From contig NZ_JACJHR010000026.1 in NCBI RefSeq assembly GCF_014174495.1, positions 46,449-110,448 of the forward strand: DNA of 64,000 nucleotides. Reading direction: 5' to 3'. The translations under genes were made by a program, and so were the position numbers. The DNA comes from Amycolatopsis echigonensis. GTDB lineage: Bacteria; Actinomycetota; Actinomycetes; Mycobacteriales; Pseudonocardiaceae. The notes under the pieces were generated by a model that was not told where the DNA came from, did not search any database, and worked only from the letters and a program-made list of their open reading frames with translations. How positions within the stretch are numbered: the first letter of the stretch is position 1; each line of letters starts with the position of its first letter. Of the stretch, positions 35,002 through 45,532 are shown piece by piece.

Positions 35002-35774
35002 TGACGACGGCCACCCCTGAGGCGCCCTCCTCGAAGGCGTCCGACGAGCACACTCCGATCCAGGTCGCGCTGAAGATCCTGCGGTTCAACCCGGAGGTCG
35101 ACTCCGAGCCGCACTGGGAGACCTACGACGTCCCGGCGCAGCCGACCGACCGCGTGCTGAACCTGCTGTTCTACGTCAAGGACTACATCGACGGCACGTT
35201 CTCCTTCCGCCGTTCGTGCGCGCACGGCGTGTGCGGTTCGGACGCGATGCAGATCAACGGGATCAACCGGCTGGCCTGCAAGGTGCTGCTGAAGGACCTG
35301 CTGGAGAAGAACGGCAAGAAAACCGAGATCACCATCGCCCCGATCAAGGGCCTGACGACGTTGAAGGACCTCTACGTCGACATGGACCCGTTCTTCGAGG
35401 CGTACCGGGCGATCAAGCCGTACCTGATCACCTACGGCAACGAGCCGACCCGCGAGCGGATCCAGTCCCAGGCCGACCGCAACCGGTTCGACGACACCAC
35501 CAAGTGCATCCTGTGCGCCTGCTGCACGTCGTCCTGCCCGGTGTACTGGAACGACGGCTCGTACTTCGGCCCGGCGGCGATCGTGAACGCCCACCGCTTC
35601 ATCTTCGACTCCCGCGACGAGGGCGCCGAGGAGCGGCTGGACATCCTGAACGACGGCGAAGGCGTGTGGCGCTGCCGCACGACGTTCAACTGCACCGACG
35701 CCTGCCCGCGTGGCATCCAGGTGACGAAGGCGATTCAGGAAGTGAAGCGGGCGCTGCTGTTCAAGCGCGTCTGA
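35001..35774 (+). CDS. sdhB: Succinate dehydrogenase iron-sulfur subunit
   Basis: A 257-residue subunit. The [2Fe-2S] ligands are in RRSCAHGVCGSDAM plus a later cysteine (LACKVLL). The [4Fe-4S] and [3Fe-4S] ligands are in CILCACCTSSCP and the closing TDACPRGI segment. A 20-residue Ala/Pro/Ser leader precedes the domain. The ATG at 35001 overlaps the sdhA stop, so translation is coupled. A terminator with a short U run follows at 35793-35830, ending the operon. Confidence 0.96.
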   Translation: MTTATPEAPSSKASDEHTPIQVALKILRFNPEVDSEPHWETYDVPAQPTDRVLNLLFYVKDYIDGTFSFRRSCAHGVCGSDAMQINGINRLACKVLLKDLLEKNGKKTEITIAPIKGLTTLKDLYVDMDPFFEAYRAIKPYLITYGNEPTRERIQSQADRNRFDDTTKCILCACCTSSCPVYWNDGSYFGPAAIVNAHRFIFDSRDEGAEERLDILNDGEGVWRCRTTFNCTDACPRGIQVTKAIQEVKRALLFKRV

Positions 35775-35792
35775 TTGGTTTCGCTGCGAGAG

Positions 35793-35830
35793 CGGCCCTC
35801 GCCCCGAGCATTCGGGACGAGGGCCGTTTT
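35793..35830 (+). terminator. Rho-independent terminator of the sdh operon
   Basis: CGGCCCTCG and CGAGGGCCG (35793-35826) form the base of a stem extended by CCCCG/CGGGA, followed by TTTT. It lies 18 bases after the sdhB stop and just before the stop of the convergent subtilase gene. Confidence 0.85.
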
Positions 35831-35840
35831 CGTTGCTGCG

Positions 35841-37223
35841 TCAGTGCACCGCGTCGAGTGCGTTCACCAAGCCGTGCCCGTAGTACGAGTTGTTTTGCTT
35901 CGGCCCTTCGCACGCCGACACCTCGCAAGCCACCGGATCCGCCTCCGCGGTAAGCAAAGCCGTCAAAGCCCGCGGCGGTGCGTTCCGATGTGTGGAGGCC
36001 AGCAAAGCCGCAACCCCAGCCGCGTGCGGGGAAGCCATTGAAGTGCCGCACTTAGTGCCGTAAGCGCCGTTGAACACCGTCGACAGCGGGCAGCCCTCGC
36101 CCTGTCCAGAAGGCGGCAGCTGTGCGAAATCCCCGCCCGGCGCGGTGCCCGTGACAGCGCCGTAGTTGGAGTAAGAAGACTTCGTGCCCGCGTAACCAAC
36201 CGCGGACACCGTCACGACGCCGTCGATCGCCTTCGGCAGGATGCCGCACGAAGAGTCGATCCTGTGCGGGCGATTCGGGTCGACAGTCTGCGTCCGGACG
36301 TCGAAACCGGAGTTGCCCGCCGCAGCGACGTTCAGAGTCCCGCGCTGCGTCGAATAAGTCACGGCGCGCCGTACGGCCTCGTACGCGGCAGCGTCGCCAG
36401 CTTCGTTGCGGCAGTAGAACATCCCGGGGTCGATGTAGTAGCTGTTGTTCGTCACCTGGAAACCGTGCTGCGCGGCCCAAACAAAGCCACAGACAGCCGC
36501 CTCCGGGAAGATGTAGCCGTCGTCGTTCACGACCTTCACCGACGCCAGCCGCACGCCCGGCGCGATGCCGGTGAAGCCGCGCGCCGGGTCCTTGCCCGCG
36601 ATGGTGCCGGCGACGTGTGTGCCGTGGTCGGAGTTCGTGGGTGCCCAAGCGGAAGCGTCCGGCGCGCCGGTGACGCAGCCGGTCGAGGACCGCGTGTCTA
36701 CGGCGTGTGCGAGCGCGGGGTGTTTGGCGTCGATGCCGGAATCCAGCACGCCGACGGTGACCGACCGCGAACCGGGGTTGATCTTGTTCGCCTCCGGAGC
36801 GTGGATCACCCGCATGTCCCACTGCTGAGTCGACAAATCGCCACCGGCGGCGACGCTCTCCGTCCGCTCCAGCATCCCGATCGATGACCGAAGTCCGGCG
36901 CGCGCGGCGGCTTTCGCGGCGACGTCCTTGCCCGCCGAGTACGCCCGCTTCACGCCGATCCGGTCGGCGAAGTCCGCGTTGCGCGAGCTGGCGACCGCGA
37001 CGCCGATCTCCGGGTAGTACGCGATCCGCTTGCCGCATTTGGCGGTCAGCTCCGCGTCGACCGAACGCTGCTTCTCGCCCGGCTGGTACAGCACGACGTA
37101 GCTGTACTGCTTGCTGGTGGTGTCACACGACGGCGCTGGCGCGGCAGACGCCGGCACGGCCACCGCGCCGACGGCGACCCCGGCCACCGCGACCGGAACG
37201 AGCAATCGACGTAAACGGGACAT
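35841..37223 (-). CDS. Secreted subtilisin-like serine peptidase (S8)
   Basis: A 460-residue preproprotein. The signal peptide is MSRLRRLLVPVAVAGVAVGA... ending near ASAAPAP. Residues about 35-130 form an inhibitor-I9-like propeptide. The catalytic triad is visible: Asp161 in VLDSGID, His200 in DHGTHVAGT and Ser395 in CGTSMASPHAAG; the oxyanion Asn304 is in AAGNSG. The region after His200 has extra loops with several cysteines, suggesting disulfides. No C-terminal sorting signal, so it is probably released. Convergent with the sdh operon. Confidence 0.93.
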   Translation of the reverse strand: MSRLRRLLVPVAVAGVAVGAVAVPASAAPAPSCDTTSKQYSYVVLYQPGEKQRSVDAELTAKCGKRIAYYPEIGVAVASSRNADFADRIGVKRAYSAGKDVAAKAAARAGLRSSIGMLERTESVAAGGDLSTQQWDMRVIHAPEANKINPGSRSVTVGVLDSGIDAKHPALAHAVDTRSSTGCVTGAPDASAWAPTNSDHGTHVAGTIAGKDPARGFTGIAPGVRLASVKVVNDDGYIFPEAAVCGFVWAAQHGFQVTNNSYYIDPGMFYCRNEAGDAAAYEAVRRAVTYSTQRGTLNVAAAGNSGFDVRTQTVDPNRPHRIDSSCGILPKAIDGVVTVSAVGYAGTKSSYSNYGAVTGTAPGGDFAQLPPSGQGEGCPLSTVFNGAYGTKCGTSMASPHAAGVAALLASTHRNAPPRALTALLTAEADPVACEVSACEGPKQNNSYYGHGLVNALDAVH

Positions 37224-37293
37224 TGAGCCTCCATGGTCGCCTCGCCCGAAACTAAGGCAGCCCGGACGCGCCCGCTACCGACCAAAGGACCCA

Positions 37294-37539
37294 TCAGGTG
37301 TTCGCGCGCTCCTTCGAGGTCGCCCGGATGCCGCGCCAGCCGAGCACCCCGATGGCGGTGCCGAGCACGAACGAAACCACCGTGAGAATCGCGTGCACGA
37401 TGAAGTACCCAGTGGGGGAACCGTCGGCCGCCCACGACTGGCTGCTGGCCCACAGATTCTTCGCGAACGTGATCCAGATGATCCAGGACCAGATGCCGAA
37501 AGCGAACAAGGCCATCGCTGTACCTCGTGAAATACGCAT
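37294..37539 (-). CDS. Small SCO4848-type membrane protein
   Basis: An 81-residue protein with two membrane spans: ALFAFGIWSWIIWITFAKNLW and FIVHAILTVVSFVLGTAIGVLGWRGIRA. It matches, from memory, the SCO4848 family of actinobacterial membrane proteins. In Streptomyces coelicolor that gene sits beside a D-Ala-D-Ala carboxypeptidase gene, as here (the next gene is divergent at 37582). Function unknown. The ATG at 37539 fits the start of the family; longer in-frame starts lie inside the antisense carboxypeptidase gene. Confidence 0.8.
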   Translation of the reverse strand: MRISRGTAMALFAFGIWSWIIWITFAKNLWASSQSWAADGSPTGYFIVHAILTVVSFVLGTAIGVLGWRGIRATSKERANT

Positions 37540-37581
37540 GTCTCGAGTATGCCGCCGGGCCATCGGCGCTAGATTGCGTGG

Positions 37582-38811
37582 GTGCACCCTGCTTTCGCCC
37601 GGTCGCTGCGAGCGTTCGCCGCGCCACTCGCCGCAGCCCTCGTAGCCGTCGCCGCGCCCGTCGCCCTCGCCGCACCGGCGCTGGCGGAGCAATGCACAGA
37701 GCACGCCGCGCCGCCGGCTCCGGTGGACACGTCGGAGAAGCCGAAGCCGGGCCAGACCGTTCCGCCGCCGCTTCCGATGCCCGCCCAGCCGGTCGGCGGC
37801 GACCGCTTGGGCGGCTGCGGCCCGATCCTCCCGCCGGGTGCGCCCCCGCTGCCTCCGGGCGACACGTCGGCGTCGTGGGTGCTGCAGGATCTCGACACCG
37901 GGGCGATCGTCGCGGCGAAGGACCCGCACGCGCGGGAGCGGCCGGCGTCGCTGATCAAGACGCTGCTCGCGCTGGTCGTGGTCACCGAACTTAAGCCGGA
38001 CCAGGTCATCATCCCGACGAAGGAGGACGCCGAGCAGGAATGCACCTGCGTCGGCATCACCGCGGGCGGGCACTACACGGTGGACCAGCTGCTGCACGGC
38101 CTGCTGATGCACTCGGGCAACGACGTCGCGCACGCCCTCGCGACGGCGCTGGGCGGCGCCGACACCGCGGTCGCCAAGATGAACGCGCTCGCCACCCGCA
38201 TCGGTGCGACCGACACCCGTGCGGCGACCCCGTCCGGCCTCGACGGACCGGGCATGTCGACCTCGGCGTACGACCTGAGCCTGGTTTTCCACTACGCGAT
38301 GAAGCAGCCGGAGTTCGCCAAGACGGTCGCGACGAAGACGTACGCGATCCCGGCCATCGACGGGAAACCGCCGATCCCGCTGATCAACGACAACAAGCTG
38401 CTCGGCGTGTACCCCGGTTTCCTCGGCGGGAAAACGGGTTTCACGGACGACGCGCGGCACACCTACGTCGGCGGTGCGGAACGCGACGGCCACCGCCTCG
38501 CGATCGTGCTGATGCGGGCCGAACAACGTCCGACCAAGGTGGTCGACCAGGCGGCGAAACTGCTCGACTACGGCTTCGCGCTGGAGAAGAGCGGCGCGCA
38601 GCCGGTCGGCCAGATCGCCTACCAGCCGCTGACCGCCGACGCCGCCCCGATGTCGGACAAGGAAGTCACCCCGGCGGGCTCGACGACCGCGGCGGCGCAG
38701 AAGCCGGACCCCTTCGGCACGACCGGCTGGGTGCTGACCCTGGTGGTGCTTGTGGTCATCGTGGCCGGGTTCGTCATCGCCTATCAGCGGAAGCGCAACG
38801 CCCGCGCGTAA
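37582..38811 (+). CDS. D-alanyl-D-alanine carboxypeptidase (class A-type, DacA-like)
   Basis: A 409-residue penicillin-binding protein. The signal peptide runs to about residue 35, and a Pro-rich linker to 90. The serine peptidase motifs are SLIK (Ser123, Lys126), SGN (178-180) and KTG (284-286). A C-terminal hydrophobic helix (GWVLTLVVLVVIVAGFVIAY) followed by QRKRNARA anchors it in the membrane with a short cytoplasmic tail. It trims the terminal D-alanine of peptidoglycan pentapeptides. The GTG start at 37582 has no strong ribosome binding site. A shared terminator follows. Confidence 0.93.
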   Translation: MHPAFARSLRAFAAPLAAALVAVAAPVALAAPALAEQCTEHAAPPAPVDTSEKPKPGQTVPPPLPMPAQPVGGDRLGGCGPILPPGAPPLPPGDTSASWVLQDLDTGAIVAAKDPHARERPASLIKTLLALVVVTELKPDQVIIPTKEDAEQECTCVGITAGGHYTVDQLLHGLLMHSGNDVAHALATALGGADTAVAKMNALATRIGATDTRAATPSGLDGPGMSTSAYDLSLVFHYAMKQPEFAKTVATKTYAIPAIDGKPPIPLINDNKLLGVYPGFLGGKTGFTDDARHTYVGGAERDGHRLAIVLMRAEQRPTKVVDQAAKLLDYGFALEKSGAQPVGQIAYQPLTADAAPMSDKEVTPAGSTTAAAQKPDPFGTTGWVLTLVVLVVIVAGFVIAYQRKRNARA

Positions 38812-38822
38812 CGACCGGAAAA

Positions 38823-38855
38823 AAGGGCCTCCTTGATTCGCTCAAGGAGGCCCTT
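38823..38855. terminator. Bidirectional terminator between carboxypeptidase and YihY genes
   Basis: AAGGGCCTCCTTGA (38823-38836), loop TTCGC, TCAAGGAGGCCCTT (38842-38855): a 14-bp perfect stem flanked by an A run on the left. It lies between two convergent stop codons and should serve both. Confidence 0.9.
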
Positions 38856-38868
38856 CGTCGTTGTGCGG

Positions 38869-39882
38869 TCAGCCCTTCCGTTTGCCGAGCCAGGCCAGCA
38901 GGGCGCCAGCGCTGAACGCGCCCGCCACGGAGCCGAGCCCCAGCCCCTGCTGCACGGTCACCCGCGGCTCCAGCAACACCGGAGCAGGCGGCTGGACCAC
39001 GCGCCGCTGGTTCTCCCGCGCGGTCGCCGTCCACGCCGTCACCAGCAGCAGGAACCGCGACACCAGGTTCGCGAACACCAGCAACCCGATCACCGGCCCG
39101 AACAACGCGAACGACGGCGACTTCGTGACGCTCGCCAGGTACACCGTCGCGACCTTCTGCAGGATCACGAACCCGACGGAGGCGAAAATCGCGCCCTTGA
39201 CCGCGCTGCGCAACGCGACGTGCTCCCGCGGCAGCCGGGCGATCACCCACAGGAACACCAGCGTGTTGGCGATCAGGCCGAGCACGATCGTCGCGATCTG
39301 CAGCAGGACCTTCGCCCACTGCTGGCCTTCCAGACCGACCAGCTTCAGCAGCAGCTCGCCGACGCCGCTGCCCGCCGCGGTCAGCGCGAACGACACGACC
39401 AGCGCCAGCCCGAGCCCGATCAGCGACAGCAGATCCTTGATCGTCTTGCTGACGAACTGCTCCGTCTTCTTCTCCTGGCCCCACTGCGCGGTGAGTGCGT
39501 CGCGGAGGTTGGCCATCCAGCCGACGCCGGAGTAGAGCGCCAGCAGCAGCCCGAAGACCCCGATGCCGCTGCCGGACTTCAGCGCCGCGTCGGTGATCTG
39601 TTTGACCAGGCCGCGCAGGCCCTCCGGGACCGAACTGTCGATCCCGTGCGTCAGCTGGGCGATCACCGCGTCGTTGTGCCCGAACACCATGCCGACGATC
39701 GCGAACGCCACCATGAAGATCGGGAACACCGACAGCACGCTGAAGTACGTGATCGCCGCCGCGTAATGGTTGCCGTAGTTTTCGTTGAAGGAGTCGTTGG
39801 CGCGGATCAGGTGATCCAGCCACGGGTATTTCCGCCGCAGCCGGGGCAGCAGCTTTTCCTTGTCACCGGTCTCTTTCGCCAC
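38869..39882 (-). CDS. YihY/BrkB-family inner membrane protein
   Basis: A 337-residue protein with six predicted membrane segments. The family hallmark is an early soluble helix followed by NYGNHYAAAITYFSVLSVFPIFMVAFAI near residues 35-62; other conserved parts are GWMANLRDALTAQWG and the SVGFVILQKVATVY region. The last 45 residues form a Pro-containing linker and a final GLG/GALLAWLGKRKG segment. Earlier naming as ribonuclease BN was withdrawn; function unknown. Single gene, convergent with the carboxypeptidase. Confidence 0.88.
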   Translation of the reverse strand: MAKETGDKEKLLPRLRRKYPWLDHLIRANDSFNENYGNHYAAAITYFSVLSVFPIFMVAFAIVGMVFGHNDAVIAQLTHGIDSSVPEGLRGLVKQITDAALKSGSGIGVFGLLLALYSGVGWMANLRDALTAQWGQEKKTEQFVSKTIKDLLSLIGLGLALVVSFALTAAGSGVGELLLKLVGLEGQQWAKVLLQIATIVLGLIANTLVFLWVIARLPREHVALRSAVKGAIFASVGFVILQKVATVYLASVTKSPSFALFGPVIGLLVFANLVSRFLLLVTAWTATARENQRRVVQPPAPVLLEPRVTVQQGLGLGSVAGAFSAGALLAWLGKRKG

Positions 39883-39936
39883 TGGAAAACGCTAACCACG
39901 CCAACCCGGCCCCGCAACGCGAGCGTCGCCGAACGG

Positions 39937-41193
39937 TTACTGCTCGTGGAAGGCGGAGATCATCTTCTGCGCGGCGGGCACCAGCAGCCGGGTCGCGTCC
40001 GCCCCGCTGATGCCGTTCGGAGCGGCGCTGTGGTCGGCCAGGTAGAGCTTGAACACGAAGCGGCCCTTGCGGAACAGCACCTCGCCGTTGGTCTCGCCCT
40101 TGCTGCGCACCTGCGCCTCGTCTCCGACCTGCGCGGGCACGGACTGGCCGTCGTTCGGCGCGGACGCGACATAGCCCTTCGCCGCGTCGTCGCTGAGGAA
40201 GCTGAGCGCGGTCAGGTGCAGCGCGCGCCGGTCGATGCCGTTGTCGTGCCCGGTGCCGCGTTCGCAGTCGATCTGCACGTAATTGTGCTGGGTGCTGTTG
40301 GCCATGATCATGTCGCCGACCGCGGTGCCGGGAGATTCGGCAACCATCGGCGAAGCGTCCGTGCCGATCGCCGGGGTCACCGCGTCCGGCGTGAGCATCG
40401 GGCAGGGCTGCGCGACCGATTTCGGGAACGCCGCACTGTCGTAGCCGATGATGTTCGCCCCGGCCGGAGAGTTCACCTGCTTCGCGAAGTTCTCCGCGAT
40501 CTTCTTGCCGAGGTCCTGCAGCTTCGCGGCGTTCTTGTCCGCTTTCAGCTCGAAGTCGAAGTCGACCAGCGTGTCTCCCAGAACCAGCACGGCGTCCCCG
40601 GAAGCGTCCGACGGGCTGTCCGTCTTACGGCGCTTCGAGAAGACCTTCACCGGGCCGACAGTCAGGCTGGGATCCCCGTCGTCGAGGTAGGGCTTGGTGT
40701 CCACGGTCGGTACGTACGCCGGCTGGGACACCGCGACCGCCAGCTCCTCGTGCGTCTGGTTGCCCTGGTTGTCTTGCAGGGTGTACACACAGTGGTTCAC
40801 GCCCGAGGTCAGCGCCTGGGCGTAGGTGAGTTCGGACGACCGCAGCGGTCCCGAACCGTCGCCAACCAGGTAGCGGCGCTCGAAGGCGGCCCCGTTCGCG
40901 TCCGGCCGCGAGTCGATCTGGATCCCGAGCGCGGAAAGGTCCGCGACGGTGAGCACGTTGCAGGCCTGGATCACCGGCTTGCCGCCGATCTGCACCGCTT
41001 GCGGGTTCGCCTGTTCCTTGATCGGAGCGGGGTCCGGGTACTGCGAGTTCGCATAACCCGGCCGTTGCACGGTCTGGCCGTCGCCGTTCGGGTCTTTTGC
41101 CTTCTCGCTGTCCGATCCGGACATTCCGCTGCACGACGCGACCAGCACCAGCGTCGCGACGCCGATCGGCCACAAACCAGTCTTCAGTTTCAC
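39937..41193 (-). CDS. Large lipoprotein of unknown function
   Basis: A 418-residue protein with an N-terminal lipobox, LVLVASCSG (cysteine near 21), followed by a Lys/Asp/Gly linker. The body has three or four cysteines (IQACNVLT, NHCVYTL, AQPCPMLT, QIDCERG) and two regions each opening with a C-containing hydrophobic strand, suggesting two DUF3558-like halves. The GTG at 41193 is preceded by GGGGGAG. It lies 41 bases downstream of trpS on the same strand and may be read with it. Family assignment is uncertain. Confidence 0.75.
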   Translation of the reverse strand: MKLKTGLWPIGVATLVLVASCSGMSGSDSEKAKDPNGDGQTVQRPGYANSQYPDPAPIKEQANPQAVQIGGKPVIQACNVLTVADLSALGIQIDSRPDANGAAFERRYLVGDGSGPLRSSELTYAQALTSGVNHCVYTLQDNQGNQTHEELAVAVSQPAYVPTVDTKPYLDDGDPSLTVGPVKVFSKRRKTDSPSDASGDAVLVLGDTLVDFDFELKADKNAAKLQDLGKKIAENFAKQVNSPAGANIIGYDSAAFPKSVAQPCPMLTPDAVTPAIGTDASPMVAESPGTAVGDMIMANSTQHNYVQIDCERGTGHDNGIDRRALHLTALSFLSDDAAKGYVASAPNDGQSVPAQVGDEAQVRSKGETNGEVLFRKGRFVFKLYLADHSAAPNGISGADATRLLVPAAQKMISAFHEQ

Positions 41194-41234
41194 GGTTGTG
41201 CTCCCCCCACAGGATTTTCGTGATCTGCGCCCGC

Positions 41235-42374
<1,140 letters not shown>

Positions 42375-42473
42375 TCAAGCGCAGGCGGCCAGAGGAAAGG
42401 AGCCAGCAACTGCACAGCGGACTGACGCCCGCGCCCCGGGAGACGTCGACTGCCGGAGAACCGGCCAGGCTGG

Positions 42474-42950
42474 CTAGGACTGCCGCAGGTTCAGCGCGGC
42501 CGGAACCGGTTCCAGCGGCCGGGTCGGCTCCTCGTCCAGAGCCCCCGCCGCGGCCACTGCCTCGATCTCCTTCGCGCGCGCCTTGCGCCGCTGCCGGACG
42601 ACGCCCAGCGCCATCCCGATGACGCCGAAGCCCACCGCGACCAACCCGACCGGTCCGAGCATCCCGAAACCGGTCGACGTCGTCTCAGCCTGGACGACCC
42701 CGTTGTCGGCGAACGCCGTCGCGCCCGTTCCGACGGCCGCGATCAGGATGGTCGCCAGCACCGCCAAGACCCGTCCCGCCGCCGCCAGGGAACGGCGGGA
42801 GCCGGCCGCCACTGCACCGCGACCGTCGCGAACCGGAGTCCGTTCGGCCGCCCTCGTCGCGGACACCCCCGATGGGGTGACGGACGAGCGCAGCGCTGGA
42901 CGGCCAAGAGCCAGCGTGGACCGTGTCACGAACCGGCCTGGGTTGCGCAC
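42474..42950 (-). CDS. Putative membrane protein of unknown function
   Basis: A 158-residue protein. The first 50 residues are basic and Ser/Ala/Arg-rich. Residues about 60-82 form a hydrophobic segment ending AFADNG that resembles a signal sequence, and residues 98-118 form a second span followed by RQRRKARAKE. The C-terminus is soluble and acidic/proline-rich. The GTG at 42950 has GGGAGG seven bases upstream, which supports this start over internal ones. No family recognised. Upstream of trpS on the same strand but 219 bases away. Confidence 0.55.
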   Translation of the reverse strand: MRNPGRFVTRSTLALGRPALRSSVTPSGVSATRAAERTPVRDGRGAVAAGSRRSLAAAGRVLAVLATILIAAVGTGATAFADNGVVQAETTSTGFGMLGPVGLVAVGFGVIGMALGVVRQRRKARAKEIEAVAAAGALDEEPTRPLEPVPAALNLRQS

Positions 42951-43278
42951 CGGAGTGCCTCCCGCGAGGTGACTGTCTGAGCGAGCGTCTCACCCGTACG
43001 GATGAGTTCTCGTCGTGCTACTGGTCAGAAAACTACCGAGCGTGTCAAGACCTGTCGGATCTGATCAACTCGGACGCCGAGGCTAGCGCCCACTCGGGGA
43101 GTAACCGAGGGCACCCCTGCCCCCTCGGCGTCGTCGGTGGTCAGCGCCGTGCGCCCTCCGCGGGACCACGCACAGTGTGCTCAACCCCGGCGAAACGGGA
43201 CGGAATCACCCCTCAGAACAAACCAGAACTACCCACAGCAGGTTATTCATCCACTCGTCACCAGCAGGACAACCCGGC
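42951..43278. other. Intergenic stretch, no feature recognised
   Basis: About 330 bases between the putative membrane protein start and the exonuclease III stop. It should contain the promoter for the former. I see no gene, RNA or strong repeat in it. Confidence 0.5.
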
Positions 43279-44085
43279 TCAGCCCGGGAACGGCACGTCG
43301 TATGTCGCGGTGACCGGAGCGTGGTCCGACCAGCGCTGGTCGTAGGACTCCGCCCGTTCGACCACCACCGACTTCACCTTCTCCGCGAGGCCGGGCGTCG
43401 CCAGCTGGCAGTCGATGCGCCAGCCCGAGTCGTTGTCGAACGCCTTGCCCCGGTAGGACCACCACGTGTACGGGCCGGGGCCTTCGGGGTCGAGCCGGCG
43501 CTGGACGTCGGCGTAGCCCGCCTCGTAGACCCGGCCCATCCACTCGCGCTCCTCCGGCAGGAAGCCGGAGTTCTTCTGGTTGCCGCGCCAGTTCTTGAGG
43601 TCGACGGTGTCGTACGCGATGTTCCAGTCGCCCACCACGACGACCTCCCGGGCTTCCGCGGCCGCCTTCGCGCGCAACTCGACCAGATACGGCAGGAACG
43701 CGGCCATGAAGCGTTCCTTTTCGTCCTGGCGCTCGGTGCCGACGTCGCCGCTCGGCAGGTACAGGCTCGCCACCACCACGCCGGGCAGGTGCATTTCCAG
43801 GTACCGCCCGCTGTCCTCGAACTCGGGCTCGCCGAACCCGGTCCGCACCTCGTCCGGTTCGACGCGGCTGTACAGGGAAACCCCGTTGCGCCCCTTCGCG
43901 GCCGAGGGCGCGTGCGCGGCGAACCATCCCTCCGGCGCGACGACGGACGCGGGCAGCTGCGCGGCCTCGGCCCGCACTTCCTGGCACGCGACGACATCCG
44001 CCTCAGTGGCGGCCAGCCACTCGACGAAGCCCTTCTTGACGGCGGCCCGAAGGCCATTGACATTGACAGTGGAGACGATCAGCAC
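43279..44085 (-). CDS. xth: Exodeoxyribonuclease III
   Basis: A 268-residue AP endonuclease/3'-5' exonuclease of the ExoIII family. Conserved segments are visible in order: STVNVNGLRAAVKKGFVEWL, CQEVRAE with the metal-binding Glu, VVGDWNIAYDTVDLKN with the catalytic Asp/Asn, and the closing SDHAPVTA with Asp-His. It repairs abasic and oxidised DNA. The GTG at 44085 (VLIVSTVNVNG) fits the family start; an upstream in-frame ATG would add 14 residues. It is divergent from the MBL-fold gene. Confidence 0.93.
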   Translation of the reverse strand: MLIVSTVNVNGLRAAVKKGFVEWLAATEADVVACQEVRAEAAQLPASVVAPEGWFAAHAPSAAKGRNGVSLYSRVEPDEVRTGFGEPEFEDSGRYLEMHLPGVVVASLYLPSGDVGTERQDEKERFMAAFLPYLVELRAKAAAEAREVVVVGDWNIAYDTVDLKNWRGNQKNSGFLPEEREWMGRVYEAGYADVQRRLDPEGPGPYTWWSYRGKAFDNDSGWRIDCQLATPGLAEKVKSVVVERAESYDQRWSDHAPVTATYDVPFPG

Positions 44086-44150
44086 CCCGCGCACGCTACC
44101 CGCCGGGTCCGACAATTTTCCGGGCACGGCCGGGTCCGGCGAGGACCAGA

Positions 44151-44891
44151 ATGGCCGCCATGCCTCGCTTGACCGTCCTCGGCAGCTGCGGCGCCTGGCC
44201 GGAACCCGGTCGCGCCTGCGCCGGATTCCTCCTGTCCCACGAGGACTTCCACGTCGCGCTCGACCTCGGTTACGGAGCCGCCCCGCAGCTCTTCCGGCAC
44301 GTCCCCGCCGACCGGCTCGACGCGATCGTCGTGACGCACGAGCATCCCGATCACCTCGCGGACGTCAGCGCGCTCGGCCGGGCCCGGCACTACACCACCG
44401 ACCGCAAGCTCCCGATGCACTGCACTCCCGGCACCGTGCGCCGGCTTGCCGCGATGGAGCCCAACCCGGCCCCCGCCGAGATCTTCGACCTCCACGACCT
44501 CGGCCCGGAGACCGACCTCGGCCCGTTCCGGCTCGCCGCCGCCCTCCTGCCGCACCACGTGCCGAATTACGGAGTCCGGCTCACCACTCCCGGGTACACC
44601 CTCGCCTACACCGGCGACACCGGTCCCGCTCCGCAACTGACCGACCTGGCCCGCGACGCCGACGTCCTCATCTGCGAAGCCACCCTGCAAGGCGCGCCAC
44701 CAGACGGACCCCGCCACCTGATGACCGCCGCGGAAGCAGGACAGCTCGCCGCCTCGGCGAATGTCGCGACGTTGCTGCTCACGCATTTCTGGCCGGGTTC
44801 CGATCGAGCAGTTTCGGTGGCCGAAGCTCGCACCGAGTTCTCCGGGGAAGTGCTCGCCGCGGAAGAAGGACTCATGCTGAATCACGCATAA
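44151..44891 (+). CDS. MBL-fold metallo-hydrolase
   Basis: A 246-residue metallo-beta-lactamase-fold protein of the RNase Z-like small group. The zinc motif HEHPDH is near residue 64, a Gly-Asp zinc ligand is in YTGDTGP near 157, and the final His is in LLTHFWPG. The LICEATLQG segment is typical of this subgroup. Relatives are often phosphodiesterases or hydrolases of unknown substrate. ATG 44151 and 44160 are both possible starts. Confidence 0.88.
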   Translation: MAAMPRLTVLGSCGAWPEPGRACAGFLLSHEDFHVALDLGYGAAPQLFRHVPADRLDAIVVTHEHPDHLADVSALGRARHYTTDRKLPMHCTPGTVRRLAAMEPNPAPAEIFDLHDLGPETDLGPFRLAAALLPHHVPNYGVRLTTPGYTLAYTGDTGPAPQLTDLARDADVLICEATLQGAPPDGPRHLMTAAEAGQLAASANVATLLLTHFWPGSDRAVSVAEARTEFSGEVLAAEEGLMLNHA

Positions 44892-45532
44892 TCGCGCTTT
44901 CGGCGCCTCAAATGCGATCAATGTTCACGCTGAACGCGTTAGCCCCCGATACCACCCAGCGCAAAGAGCAAACCGAATCGGGGCAGGTGTCGTAAAAGCT
45001 TCGGGCAATCGCGCGCATTCCGATCCGTACGGGCGCATCGGTTCAACCGACCGGGGGAATTCCAGGTTGGACAACCGAGGCCGTCCCACCACACGAGACG
45101 AAGCTGCGACTAATCGCGCGAGCTAATGCACACCCATCCGAACGTGCCCGGTCCACGTTCAGGTCCCCGGCGCACCGTGCGACGCGACGAACCCAGCAGC
45201 CACGCGAACCCCGGCCCGGCAAGCCACTCCGCAGACCAGCCGTACCGAACGCTCCACGCCTCGGTGCGGCCATCCGAACCCAAGCCCGGCAAGGCCAGCA
45301 GCCCGAACGCCCCGCGCCACAGTGAGGTTTTCTCAGCAGCGCGATGTGCTGCGGGTTCGCCGTTCGCGATGGCGGCCACGGCCGGAGCACCGGCTGGGAC
45401 GAGACAGGCCCGCAAGGCCCGCTCCCGGGGAAGTCCGTGAGGACCTCGGCACCGCGCGCCAGGCCCGTCGGCGGGACGAGACCCCAGCGCACTACCGAGA
45501 AACCCTCAGCCAGGTTCCCGTATTCACCAGAC
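44892..45532. other. Intergenic stretch of about 640 bases, no gene supported
   Basis: Short overlapping open frames on both strands have Pro/Arg/Ser-rich, low-quality translations and no family match, so I do not call genes. No tRNA, strong hairpin or repeat was seen. Base composition looks slightly less GC-rich than flanking genes, as expected for non-coding DNA. Confidence 0.5.

Noticed and set aside
45043..45492. Open frames in the gap before the SH3 protein
   Set aside because: Short, Arg/Pro/Ser-rich, no ribosome binding site or family match.
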